From: Streptomyces dengpaensis
Lineage (GTDB): Bacteria; Actinomycetota; Actinomycetes; Streptomycetales; Streptomycetaceae
Assembly: GCF_002946835.1 (NCBI RefSeq)
Contig: NZ_CP026652.1
Span: forward strand, 1,612,001-1,676,000
Reading direction: 5' to 3'
DNA: 64,000 bases
Positions 16,702-25,287 of this stretch are shown piece after piece. Position 1 is the stretch's first letter; the number at the start of each line of letters is the position of its first letter. Under the pieces are notes generated by a model. It was not told where the DNA came from and made no database searches. It worked only from the letters and a program-made list of their open reading frames with translations. A program made the translations under genes and the position numbers.

Positions 16702-18246
16702 CTATTCCCGAACGCCGAAGCCGGTGAACCTGATCAGGTCGGCCATGGTGAACTCACCAGGTCGGGCGCTCGGCAAGACCGGCTGCCAGCCCGGTGCGTT
16801 GTGCAGGTACGACGAGGGATCGGCCGCGAGCATGCCGGCGAAGACCTCCGCGACGATCCTAGAGCCAACGGCGCCCAGCGTGCGGCCCGCGTCGTGCAGT
16901 TCCGCCTCGCGCAACACGTAGTACCACAGGGGCGCGGGTCCCCCGTCTGGCAGGTCCAGCTCCTCGTCGTCGAGCGGCTCGAGGCCCATGGCCAGTGCGA
17001 CGTGCTGCCCGCAAGGCAGGCCGAGCCGGGCACCGCGGGTCAGGTTGCGCCGCGCGAGATCGGTGATCTCACCGCCGGCCAGAGCCGGGGGCAGGGCCAG
17101 GAGCGGCAGGGCCAGGTACCGGTCGATCCTGCGGGCGTGCTGGAGGCTGCCGGTGTCGGTTAGGGGGAAGAAGCGGCCCCAGTCGATCTGCCAGCCTGCG
17201 GGGAGCCGCCGGAATCCGCCGAGGTTTCTGAGTTCGTCCCGGGGGCTGGCCGGCAGGCCGGGGCTGACGACCGGCAGGGGGCCGACTGCCGCGTTCAGCC
17301 GATACCCGGGGCGTACGAGCGAGTGCCCGAATCGGTAGGCCGCCACGGCGAACTCGACCGGCATGAAGATCTGATGCCGCCAGGCGAAGAAGCGGAGCCT
17401 GACCTGCTCGACCGGATCGCCCTGCGGGACCAAAGGCTCCTGGCGCAACACGTCCCTGTAGGTGACCGGGTCGGTGATCCGCTTGAGGAAGTCATGGACC
17501 ACGATCCACTGGTAGTGCCACCGCACGAGCCGCCGGGCGCAGTCGAAGACCCCCTCGTCGGCCCGGCGCTGCCGCGCGTGCTCCGTCCCGCCGTCGGCCG
17601 TCAGCCAGTCGCACACCCTGTTGTGGAACAGCAGGAAGGTGAGCTGGAGCTGGCTGATGATGACGTTCTCGTCGTTCCGTGGATCGCCGATGAGCGCGAC
17701 GCCGCGCGAGTCGCGCGGCAGATCGAGCTCTCCGCGGGTTTTGCCCTTCGAGGCGCCGATGACGAACCTGGACTGGCCAGTGCCCGGCGTCCGCTCGTAG
17801 AGGTAGGGCTGGTCCGCCGGCCCTCGTCCGTAGAGCGAGTCCAGATCGAATCGCGGGGTGCGGAAGTTGACGAGTGCGTCGGGGTCGTTCTGCCGCTGGA
17901 GGCTGGAGGTGGGGTCGAACGTGATGTCGTGGTCGATGAACTGGCCCAGGTAGGTGTAGCCAGCCGGGAGCCTCCCGTCAAGCACGGCGTCGGACGGCTC
18001 CGCCATGCGAGCGGCGATGGCGTCGATGCGCGCACTGTCCGGGAGGTACGGGTCGAGTGAGCGGAACATCCGGCCGAACAGCCCGGTGGGGAGACTGGAT
18101 TCCGGTACGTAGCCCAGGCCGCGTGTCACATGGGCATGATTGCGGGTCGGCGAGGCGGGCGGGCCGAGGCCCTCGCCTCCCCCAGCCATATCGACGGCGG
18201 TCTGGCCCGGATCGTGCACGTCCCCGGCCCCGGGTGGTCGTGTCAT
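16702..18246 (-). CDS. Heme peroxidase, animal type
   Basis: A 514-residue heme-dependent peroxidase of the myeloperoxidase/cyclooxygenase superfamily. The distal site is YLGQFIDHDITFDPTS, giving the catalytic His plus the Asp/Glu that can link to heme. The proximal heme His lies in AAYRFGHSLVRPGYRLN, and the catalytic Arg is probably in FFAWRHQIF. No signal peptide is seen, in contrast to animal enzymes. Bacterial members are peroxidases or dioxygenases of unclear substrate. It begins with an ATG at 18246 and is convergent with the glycosyltransferase gene. Confidence 0.92.
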   Translation of the reverse strand: MTRPPGAGDVHDPGQTAVDMAGGGEGLGPPASPTRNHAHVTRGLGYVPESSLPTGLFGRMFRSLDPYLPDSARIDAIAARMAEPSDAVLDGRLPAGYTYLGQFIDHDITFDPTSSLQRQNDPDALVNFRTPRFDLDSLYGRGPADQPYLYERTPGTGQSRFVIGASKGKTRGELDLPRDSRGVALIGDPRNDENVIISQLQLTFLLFHNRVCDWLTADGGTEHARQRRADEGVFDCARRLVRWHYQWIVVHDFLKRITDPVTYRDVLRQEPLVPQGDPVEQVRLRFFAWRHQIFMPVEFAVAAYRFGHSLVRPGYRLNAAVGPLPVVSPGLPASPRDELRNLGGFRRLPAGWQIDWGRFFPLTDTGSLQHARRIDRYLALPLLALPPALAGGEITDLARRNLTRGARLGLPCGQHVALAMGLEPLDDEELDLPDGGPAPLWYYVLREAELHDAGRTLGAVGSRIVAEVFAGMLAADPSSYLHNAPGWQPVLPSARPGEFTMADLIRFTGFGVRE

Positions 18247-18841
18247 GCAGAAACCTCCGCGGGTATGGCATCACTGTGGGTCAGAGGATGCTATGTCGTG
18301 AGCGGGTCCGGCCCGCGTCCGGCGCGACAGGCACCGGCGTGCCGTCGCCCGGGTGGAGGCACCAACGGCGGAACTGGTGGGGCATCACGGGCGCGGTCGA
18401 GCCGCAGCGTTCGGAGTACTGCAGAGAGTGTCGTTCGGCCTTCCCGGGCCTGCTCGGCAGGCTTCGATCCCTTGCTCGACTCACCCGCGGGACAAGAGAG
18501 CTCCGCGGGGCATGTTCGCGCTGGTCATGACCCGGCAGGTCGGCGAAGTGCGGAGTAGACGTCAGCAGACTTGAAACGCAGGGCCCCGCAGTGTGCCCCT
18601 CCTCCGCTGGCGAAGTCGACCATGGAAGACGGGCGTTGTAGAGCCGAAAGCGACACAGGTCGAAGGCCGATCTGGCCAGGTCATCGAACAGGCGAGCGGC
18701 GCCAAGAATGCCTACGCAGTACGCAAGCGTCGGAACCACCACCCGGCGGCCCAACTCAACCGCTGTTGGGCCGAAGATCGGCCCCAACTTGCGCGGCGTT
18801 TAGCAGCTCATCAACCTGGTCACGCCAGGGCGTTGACATCG
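18247..18841. other. 595-base gap between peroxidase gene and recombinase module
   Basis: No intact gene is supported. A minus-strand frame at 18281-18787 contains a hydrophobic stretch (LAYCVGILGAARLFDDL), but its remainder lacks protein-like composition. Near the recombinase end there is a short inverted repeat CCTGG-N5-CCAGG and a 13-base palindrome TTGACATCGTCAA at 18833-18845. The gap probably holds one boundary of the recombination module, but no direct repeat is evident by eye. Confidence 0.4.
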
Positions 18842-18845
18842 TCAA
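18833..18845. repeat. 13-base palindrome at the distal end of the recombinase module
   Basis: TTGACATCGTCAA is a perfect 5-3-5 palindrome overlapping the stop codon of the TnpC-like gene. A palindrome of the same geometry with different sequence lies upstream of the first recombinase at 25143-25155. A part in recombination or termination is possible but unproven. Confidence 0.35.
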
Positions 18846-19228
18846 GCGGCTGGGGCGGGATTGCGGCCGTGCAGGCGTCTGCGCAGGGCGAGATTCTCGG
18901 CGTAGAGGTTCGCCGTGACAGTGGCCAGGGCGTCGAGCTGGCCTTGGAGTTCGCGTGCTTGGCCGCGGGCTTGGGCCAGCCGGGTGCGCAGTGCGGTCAT
19001 GGCGTCGTCGCGCGCATGCTCGCCGGGTGTGCGGCGGACGGGATGGGGGACTTGAAAGTTCCATTCGGCGAGGACGTCGGTGGCGCGGTGGACGGTGGCG
19101 TGGCTGACGCCGGCTTCACGGGCGAGGTTTTCCTTGGTCAGGGCTCCGTCGGTGTGCTGGGGCTGTCCGGCCAAGAGGCGGGTCATTGCGGCGCGGAGTT
19201 TGGCTTGGGTGGCTGGGGAGACGGCCAT
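18842..19228 (-). CDS. TnpC-like recombination helper (helix-turn-helix plus coiled coil)
   Basis: A 128-residue protein. Residues about 28-60 form a helix-turn-helix (LTKENLAREAGVSHATVHRA), followed by a long coiled coil (LAQARGQARELQGQLDALA) that ends LYAENLALRRRL. This matches the size and layout of the TnpC/DUF6262-type proteins that accompany tandem tyrosine recombinases in Tn554-family elements, where TnpC influences orientation and efficiency of transposition. It is the last gene of the recombinase operon, 9 bases after the preceding stop. The ATG at 19228 is clear. Confidence 0.8.
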   Translation of the reverse strand: MAVSPATQAKLRAAMTRLLAGQPQHTDGALTKENLAREAGVSHATVHRATDVLAEWNFQVPHPVRRTPGEHARDDAMTALRTRLAQARGQARELQGQLDALATVTANLYAENLALRRRLHGRNPAPAA

Positions 19229-19237
19229 TTACTGGTC

Positions 19238-21727
19238 CTAGGTGAGGGCGGTGGTGATGGTCTCGACGTCGTCGAGGCGGGCTTGGAGGGCGGCTCGGCG
19301 GGCGGGTGGAAGGCGGCGGTCGCGTAGCTGCTGGGTGAGGTCGTGTTGTTCGGCCAGCCAGGTGGGGGCATGGTCGGCGGTGACTGCGGAGTTGCGGCAG
19401 CGGGCCGGCTGGCAGGCCCCGATGAGTGGCGCACCGCCCTCGTTGTCCGGGAGGTGCTTGGTGCATTCGGCCCATTCCGGCTGCCACAGGCAGTGGTTGA
19501 GGGTGCCGAAGTGCAGCTCGGGCAGTTCACTGCGGATGAGATCGGCCGCTGCGCGGGGATCAGCGGCGAGTGCTTGGAGGCCGGGCGGCGTCCCTTGCGG
19601 GTCTGCGACGGCGGGGAGTTGGGCGGCGGCGCGGTCGAGGCCGGCGTGCAGACGGGTGGCTGCGGGTCCGACGGCGACGGTGGCACCGGTGGTGCGGCTG
19701 GTCAGCAGCCCGGTGAGTTTGGCGGCTGCGGCGGTGGCGAGCCGGTCGTCGAACTCGCGCATCCAGGCGCCGTCGGGGGCGGCGTAGGAGTGGGTGGTGG
19801 GGTTGGCCAGGATGCGGCGGGCGGCGTGCTTGAGCTGGATGCCGAGCGCGATCTCGCCGTCGGGTTCCTGGGCGCAGATGACGGACATGGTCTTGCGGAA
19901 CTGGTGCGGCCGGACCCGCGCGTCGGGGATGGGTCCAAGGCCGGTGGTGTGGCGGTGCGCGTTGATATGGGCGATGAAGGTGTCGATGACGTACGGGGCG
20001 CTGAGGCCACGTCGGCCTGTTCCCCGGCCGTGGCCCGAGGTGCCGGGCGTGGCCAGGGTGGTGAACAGGTGGGTGGGGTGTTGTGAGAGGCGTTCGAGGA
20101 CGGTCAGTGCGGTGGCGACGGGCTGGATGATCCACCACTTCTCTTCGACGGGCGTAGGCTCGTTCTTCAGCTTGTGCGAGCGCAGGGCGGGTGAGCCGTA
20201 GTGGTGGGTGAGGGCTCCGCGGCGGATCTCCTGGATTTCGGAATCGCGCATCATCGACAGCGCTGCCACGAAGCAGTACACGGCGCCTTGCAGGGCCCGC
20301 AGTTCCTCGCCGAGGTCGCGGTCGCTCAGCTGAGTGCGCCACGGGCCTTCGGTGCCGTCGGCGCGTCGTACGACGGTGAAGTGCGGTGTGGGGCGAGGCA
20401 GGTCGGCGGCGCGGGCCTGCCCTGCCAGGACCTGGTACTGGCCTGCGTCAACGGCGGCCTGGGCGATCGCGCGGCGTCGGCGGGAGGCCGCCGAGCTCGG
20501 AGAGATGGTGCGCGGGCCGCCGGGGCCGTAGACGAGGCTGGCCAGCAGCGACCAGCGAGGGGTGCGGACAACCTGGTCTCCATGGGCGGTGGTGCGGGTC
20601 GTCTCCTGGACCGGCACGAGGTGGCCGGGTTCGGCGAGCCATGTCTTCAGGGCGGCGTCGCGTTCGGCCTGTGAGCGCTGAGACGTCTGCGTGGACGGGG
20701 CGTTGGGTTGGCGGGTGAGGCCGAGCATCTGCTCGGCCTGGCCGGGAGTGAGGGCGATGGTGCGTCCGCGGGCGGTTTCGGCCAGGACGCGGCGGCGGCG
20801 TGAGGCGGCGGATGGGCGCGAGGCGCCCAGGGCGTGCTCGTTGGTGCCGTCGGTGATCAGCAGGCTGATCACCGACCACATCGGGGTGCCTGCCGGGCTG
20901 GTGCGGAATGCGTCGGCGTGCACGGGAATTCGGGTCGCGGGGTCGGCGAGCCAGGCGGCCAGCCGTTCATCGATGCTCGGCCGCGCCCGTGACGGACCGG
21001 CCGGGGCGGCGCGTGCGGGCCGGGCGAGAGCCTCCTCCCGGGCGGTGAGGATGTCGTCGGCGAAGGAGTCGATGTAGGTCCAGGCGGCCCGCAGCAGCGG
21101 CCACCATACGGCCGGTTCGACCGTGGGGGTCGGTGTGGTGCAGGCCGCGCCCACGGCGGCGGATCGTGTCGGGTCGGCGAGGAGTCCGCCGCCGGTCAGC
21201 ACGGGATGCAGGTCGTGCAGGGCGGTGAGCATGGACCGGTAGGGGATCAGGGACCGCTCCCGGGTCACGCCGGCCTGCAGGAGGGAGGCCAGAAACGCGG
21301 TGAGCGAGTCATCGGTCCAGCGCAGGAGGTGGCTGGGCTGATTCTGGGCGATGGCCCAGCGGCCCAGTACGCCGAGGCGCTCGATCAGCTGTCGCACCGT
21401 GGACAGGTGGGCCGGCTGGGCGGGACGGAAGACGCCGACGGTCCGCAGGACGGGGTGGGTCGGGTTGAGCAGGGCGAAGGCGACCTCCCTGGCCCGCAAG
21501 TTCCATGCCACGTCGAAGGTGGGGAAGACGATCCGCCAGTTGCCCGGAATGACGTTGCTCGGCCGGCGCAGGCAGGAGCCGCTCCAGCGTTCCCGCTCGC
21601 CGAAGCGGGGCACTGGATCCTGGTGATGTTCGAGCAGTCCATTGGCGACGGTGAAGACCGGCTGGTCGTCGCGGAACGCCGCCCGGGGAGTCCGCAGACC
21701 TGGTTCGTCGCGGGCGGGGGCGCTCAC
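19238..21727 (-). CDS. Tyrosine recombinase, third of trio (829 residues)
   Basis: A large tyrosine recombinase. The catalytic domain lies in the C-terminal third: Arg I in LSMMRDSEIQEIRRG, the H-x-x-R box in VRPHQFRKTMSVI, and a candidate nucleophile Tyr in THSYAAPDG. The long N-terminal region includes two similar stretches (EHALGASRPSAASRRRRVLA and GPRTISPSSAASRRRRAIA), suggesting an internal duplication. The C-terminus has a Cys/His cluster (HFGTLNHCLW, then CTKHL, then GACQPARC) that may bind zinc, as in Tn554 TnpB relatives. The GTG start overlaps the second recombinase stop. Confidence 0.85.
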   Translation of the reverse strand: MSAPARDEPGLRTPRAAFRDDQPVFTVANGLLEHHQDPVPRFGERERWSGSCLRRPSNVIPGNWRIVFPTFDVAWNLRAREVAFALLNPTHPVLRTVGVFRPAQPAHLSTVRQLIERLGVLGRWAIAQNQPSHLLRWTDDSLTAFLASLLQAGVTRERSLIPYRSMLTALHDLHPVLTGGGLLADPTRSAAVGAACTTPTPTVEPAVWWPLLRAAWTYIDSFADDILTAREEALARPARAAPAGPSRARPSIDERLAAWLADPATRIPVHADAFRTSPAGTPMWSVISLLITDGTNEHALGASRPSAASRRRRVLAETARGRTIALTPGQAEQMLGLTRQPNAPSTQTSQRSQAERDAALKTWLAEPGHLVPVQETTRTTAHGDQVVRTPRWSLLASLVYGPGGPRTISPSSAASRRRRAIAQAAVDAGQYQVLAGQARAADLPRPTPHFTVVRRADGTEGPWRTQLSDRDLGEELRALQGAVYCFVAALSMMRDSEIQEIRRGALTHHYGSPALRSHKLKNEPTPVEEKWWIIQPVATALTVLERLSQHPTHLFTTLATPGTSGHGRGTGRRGLSAPYVIDTFIAHINAHRHTTGLGPIPDARVRPHQFRKTMSVICAQEPDGEIALGIQLKHAARRILANPTTHSYAAPDGAWMREFDDRLATAAAAKLTGLLTSRTTGATVAVGPAATRLHAGLDRAAAQLPAVADPQGTPPGLQALAADPRAAADLIRSELPELHFGTLNHCLWQPEWAECTKHLPDNEGGAPLIGACQPARCRNSAVTADHAPTWLAEQHDLTQQLRDRRLPPARRAALQARLDDVETITTALT

Positions 21728-23670
21728 CGGTCGTACTCCGTTCGCATGCCGAGGGGGAGGTCAAGCCGGGCTCGGCCCTGCTGGGCCGCGCGGCGGGCGT
21801 CGGGCATCGACGCGGCGCATTCGTCGAACAACTGGGCCAGTGCGGCGGCCTGGCGGCCCCAGAGGGCCTGCCACTGGGGCGGGGTGAGCCGGTTACGCAT
21901 CCGCTCGATGTGCTCGGCCAGCAGCACCAGGCGGGGCAGGTGGGAGGGGAAGACGACCGCGTTGCGGCACAGCATGCACATCGCCGGCGCGACATGGCAC
22001 ACCGAGCCCGTGGGCGTGTGCGGGGAGGCATAGGGGTCGCGGCAGTTGACCAGGCCCATGTCCAGCTGCCCGTCCCGCATCGCCTCGGCGGTGTCTACAT
22101 CCATGCCCAGCGCGGCACTCACCTCGGGCTCTGTCAGGTCGGCCACGGCTTCCTCGTCGGTGAAGACCGGTCGGGTCAGCGACGCGAACACCCTCTGCTG
22201 GGCCGCGGTGACGGCCCGTCCCGCCAGGACGTGCGCGGTGGTGCCGTGCGCGTAGTGGCGGCGGAAGACCTCCACGTGGTGGTCGTCGCCCGCCAGGTCG
22301 GCGACCGTGCCGCCCAGCGCGACCACCCTTCCGATCTTGGCTGTCTTGCGCAGTCTCCGGGCATCGTGCGGCGCCGTGATCTCCAGCGGACGTCCGTTGG
22401 GCCGGCGCTGACGGGTGATCCAGTCGGTCAGTCGGCGCCCCGAAAGGACGAACTCGGCCCGCCGCCCGCGTACCCGCGCCCGGCCGGCGCCGGAAGGCTC
22501 CACCGCCACCCACAGCCAGTTGGCGACGTCCGGGTAGGCGTGCCGGACCGGGCTTGTGACCGCGAACATGCGACGCAGCAGCCCCGGTACGTCCCAGCGG
22601 CCCTCCCCGTCGAACGTGGACCCGTCACCATCGTCGGCCGCCGCACTACCGGAGTGCAGGCGGCGTCGGATCCGTCCGGCGCGGCGCTTGGTCTGTGCAA
22701 GGCGCACTCCGCCGTCGGTGAATTCGACGTCGTCCACGGCGAGATCGAGGAGTTCCTCCGGTGTGCATTCGTCCATGGCCAGGAGCAGCAACACGCGAAA
22801 CGGCTGCAGATCCAGCTCACGCGGGAACACCATCGCCGCAAGGCCCGCCAGCAGCGCCTGCGGGGCCCATGTCGCACCTGCGTCCCCGGCGATCTGCCGG
22901 ATCTCGGTGGGCCAGTGTCCGGGTGACGTTGGCAGATGGGCACGCAGCACCGTCGTGTCCAGCAGTCCCTGATGCACCGCCCAGACCAGGTTCGCCACAC
23001 TCTCCCAGCCGCCGCACCGGGGATCGCACCCCGTCTCCAGCAAGTCCCGGCCGGCCGCCAGACGACCTTCGAGGGCCCGGATATCGTGGCGGGCGGCATC
23101 CCGCAGCGCAACGCGCTCGGCCTGGCTGAACTCCTCCAGCGGAGGCCCCTCAGCCGGTTTCCCAAACAGCGGCGCCGCCTGCGCCCGGGCGGCGAGCCTG
23201 GGCGGCAGGTCCCCCTCCCGTACGGACCGCTGCTCGATCAGCGCCAGCAGATTCGACGCCAACTCGTAGCCACGTTTGGACGGATAAGGGTGAACGCGGC
23301 GTAGTTCGTGCTCCCACTCATAGACGATCTCCGTGAGGTCTGTCGGTCCTCCGGTCAGGCGCACGAGCTGCGGATCGATCCCACGCTCGGCCAGCCATGC
23401 GTCGGCGAAAGCGGCGAAGGACCGCACCGCCCGCGCGGCCCGGTCAGGCCCCCGCAGGGCACGCGCCCGGCAGTACAGCACCCACTCGTCGGCCAACTCC
23501 GCCGCCAGAGCCCGACAGGCGAACCGGCCGGGATCCACCCGGCACACCGCACCGTCCCGGCGGGACGCACGCTCCACCTCCCGCACCCCCACTCGCGCGG
23601 GCTCCGCCACCACCGCCACGGGCTCGACCCGCTGCCCCGGCACCTGACTCCGCTCCCCACGCCGCGGCAT
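21724..23670 (-). CDS. Tyrosine recombinase, second of trio, Arg I replaced
   Basis: A 648-residue tyrosine recombinase. Conserved parts are the beta-strand Lys (RLAQTKRRAGR), the H-x-x-R box (TAPHDARRLRKTAK) and a Tyr in VFRRHYAHGT. The Arg I position, normally in TGLRPSELL, reads DECTPEELLDL (near residue 303), so Thr takes the place of the first catalytic Arg. This may reduce or abolish strand cleavage and suggests a supporting role in the trio. A C-terminal Cys-rich stretch (CRDPYASPH, CHVAPAMCMLC) could bind zinc. The ATG at 23670 shares one base with the first recombinase stop. Confidence 0.85.
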   Translation of the reverse strand: MPRRGERSQVPGQRVEPVAVVAEPARVGVREVERASRRDGAVCRVDPGRFACRALAAELADEWVLYCRARALRGPDRAARAVRSFAAFADAWLAERGIDPQLVRLTGGPTDLTEIVYEWEHELRRVHPYPSKRGYELASNLLALIEQRSVREGDLPPRLAARAQAAPLFGKPAEGPPLEEFSQAERVALRDAARHDIRALEGRLAAGRDLLETGCDPRCGGWESVANLVWAVHQGLLDTTVLRAHLPTSPGHWPTEIRQIAGDAGATWAPQALLAGLAAMVFPRELDLQPFRVLLLLAMDECTPEELLDLAVDDVEFTDGGVRLAQTKRRAGRIRRRLHSGSAAADDGDGSTFDGEGRWDVPGLLRRMFAVTSPVRHAYPDVANWLWVAVEPSGAGRARVRGRRAEFVLSGRRLTDWITRQRRPNGRPLEITAPHDARRLRKTAKIGRVVALGGTVADLAGDDHHVEVFRRHYAHGTTAHVLAGRAVTAAQQRVFASLTRPVFTDEEAVADLTEPEVSAALGMDVDTAEAMRDGQLDMGLVNCRDPYASPHTPTGSVCHVAPAMCMLCRNAVVFPSHLPRLVLLAEHIERMRNRLTPPQWQALWGRQAAALAQLFDECAASMPDARRAAQQGRARLDLPLGMRTEYDR

Positions 23671-25127
23671 CACACACCACCGCCGTCCCGGCCGGCACAC
23701 AACAAGGCGTAGTCGGCGAACGTGCGGTCCTCCCGCGTCCACTCCTCCACCGCCCGCGCCACGATCGCGCTCACGTCCTCCAGGTAGCGCAGATACTTCA
23801 TCGTGGACCGCGGATCACGATGCCCCAGCAGCCGCTGCAGAATCAGCAGCGGCGACCGGGCCACGTGCTGCATGAGCCACACCCCTGATCCGCCCGCTTC
23901 CCGGCGGCGCCGCTCGTCCTCAACGACCTGCTCCGTCAACAGCCGCAGTATGAACACCGCGAACGTATGGCGTAGATCGTGCAGCCGGACCCTGCGCGGC
24001 ATCTCCACCCCGCCCCACGCCTCCGACAGCACGCGGGCACGCTTGGCCGCCGCATCGAACACCTGCTGCCAGCGCGACGCCGACAGCACCCCACCGCCCC
24101 GGCCCACGAACAACCCCAGCGGCTCCAGCCCGCGCTCCCCCGCCAGCACCGCGATCCGCCGCAGCGGCGCCGGCATCGCCACCACCTCGAACGACCGCCG
24201 ACGACCATGGAGCAGCCCGGACACCCGCATCCGCCGTTCATCTACGTCGTCCACCACGAACAGTTCCGCGCGCCGTCGCCACAGCACCCTATGACTGCGC
24301 GCCACCTGGGCGGCACGCTCAGTACGGCGGTACAGCTCCAACGACCGCAACACCGCCTGCTGCACCATCACCACCCGGGCAAAGCCGTACTTCGCGATCG
24401 CCCCCAGGGCCACCGGAACCGCCCCAGCCCCCGGGCACGGGCGCGGCACCTCCATGTCCAGCAGGCAGCTGAACTCCCGCAACCGCATCCCCGTCGTCAC
24501 CGCCAGGTCCGCGCCCGCCATGTTCCGCAGCCGCCCCGCACGCCGGAAACCCGGATCCGCACTGCCGTCCGGGAGATCACCCCCGAGACCGACCCGGTGC
24601 AGCATCACGTACTGCGCCCGCGACAGATGCCGCACATCCAGATCGGCAGCCGCTCCCCACGACAAGGCATCCCGCCCACTGCGACGCCGAGCGTACGGTC
24701 GCCGCTCCAGCAGACCCGTACCGACCGCCCAGTCATAGAACCCGTTGATCGCCGTACGGTTGCGCCGCCACGTCGCTGGCCCGACCGGCACCGGAGCCAA
24801 CTGCGTACGCCACCGCCGGAAGGCCACCAGGTCCGCCTCGGTCGCCGACAACAGATCCGACGGCGGATCCAGCACCCGGGCCAGGAAGTCCTCCAGCCCC
24901 ATCAGGTCGTACGCGTAGTCCCGAAGGCTCTCCGAGCCCACGTGCCGGGCGAGATCAAAGAAGTACGAGCACATCGGCTCGACCGGACGCATGTTCTCGT
25001 CCACGAAGAACGGCGTGCCCTCCGGCACCGCTGGCCCGGACAGCAGCTGAGACACATCGAAGCCGAGCTTGCCCAGCGCCTTCTGGTGCCGGGCCAGATG
25101 GCTGGACGAGGTGAAGAAGTAAGGCAT
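23670..25127 (-). CDS. Tyrosine recombinase, first of trio (485 residues)
   Basis: A phage-integrase-type recombinase with all core residues visible: Arg I in TTGMRLREF (about 215), H-x-x-R in RLHDLRHTF (His 383, Arg 386), the second His in LLGHRDPRS (436) and the nucleophile Tyr in TMKYLRY (445 or 448). An N-terminal SAM-like core-binding domain covers about residues 55-145. It probably cuts and joins DNA for the module together with the two downstream paralogues. It is the promoter-proximal gene, and its upstream region holds a 13-base palindrome. Confidence 0.92.
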   Translation of the reverse strand: MPYFFTSSSHLARHQKALGKLGFDVSQLLSGPAVPEGTPFFVDENMRPVEPMCSYFFDLARHVGSESLRDYAYDLMGLEDFLARVLDPPSDLLSATEADLVAFRRWRTQLAPVPVGPATWRRNRTAINGFYDWAVGTGLLERRPYARRRSGRDALSWGAAADLDVRHLSRAQYVMLHRVGLGGDLPDGSADPGFRRAGRLRNMAGADLAVTTGMRLREFSCLLDMEVPRPCPGAGAVPVALGAIAKYGFARVVMVQQAVLRSLELYRRTERAAQVARSHRVLWRRRAELFVVDDVDERRMRVSGLLHGRRRSFEVVAMPAPLRRIAVLAGERGLEPLGLFVGRGGGVLSASRWQQVFDAAAKRARVLSEAWGGVEMPRRVRLHDLRHTFAVFILRLLTEQVVEDERRRREAGGSGVWLMQHVARSPLLILQRLLGHRDPRSTMKYLRYLEDVSAIVARAVEEWTREDRTFADYALLCAGRDGGGV

Positions 25128-25142
25128 CGCACTCCCGCGGCT

Positions 25143-25155
25143 GGTCGTAACGACC
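25143..25155. promoter_or_regulatory. Palindrome upstream of the recombinase operon
   Basis: GGTCGTAACGACC is a perfect palindrome 16 bases before the first recombinase start. A TTGACA hexamer on the minus strand at 25195-25200 is a candidate -35 element, though no good -10 follows at standard spacing. The palindrome could be an operator or part of the crossover site. Confidence 0.4.
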
Positions 25156-25287
25156 GCGGAACCTAACAGCCCAGCAGTACCTCGTCGTTCATGCTGTCAA
25201 CGAGCTGAGACAGGTAGAGACACTGGACCTAACCGTTGTAGTCGAGGAGTAGGGCGTCCACGCCGTTCGGGGAGACGGAGGTGCGGG

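Larger units (their letters stand above)
18842..25155 (-). mobile_element. Tn554/RIT-type recombinase module (three tyrosine recombinases plus helper)
   Basis: Four co-directional, overlapping minus-strand genes encode three different tyrosine recombinases and a TnpC-like protein. Tn554 carries two recombinases and TnpC; RIT elements carry three recombinases. This set combines both plans. The overlaps (TGATG at 23670, GTGA at 21727, 9-base gap at 19229) show one transcript. It could be a self-standing transposon or the integration module of the element to its right. The ends given are those of the genes and the upstream palindrome, not proven boundaries. Confidence 0.75.

Noticed and set aside
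18281..18787. A 168-codon minus-strand frame next to the recombinase module
   Set aside because: Only a short hydrophobic stretch looks protein-like. Composition elsewhere is random and no ribosome site is present.
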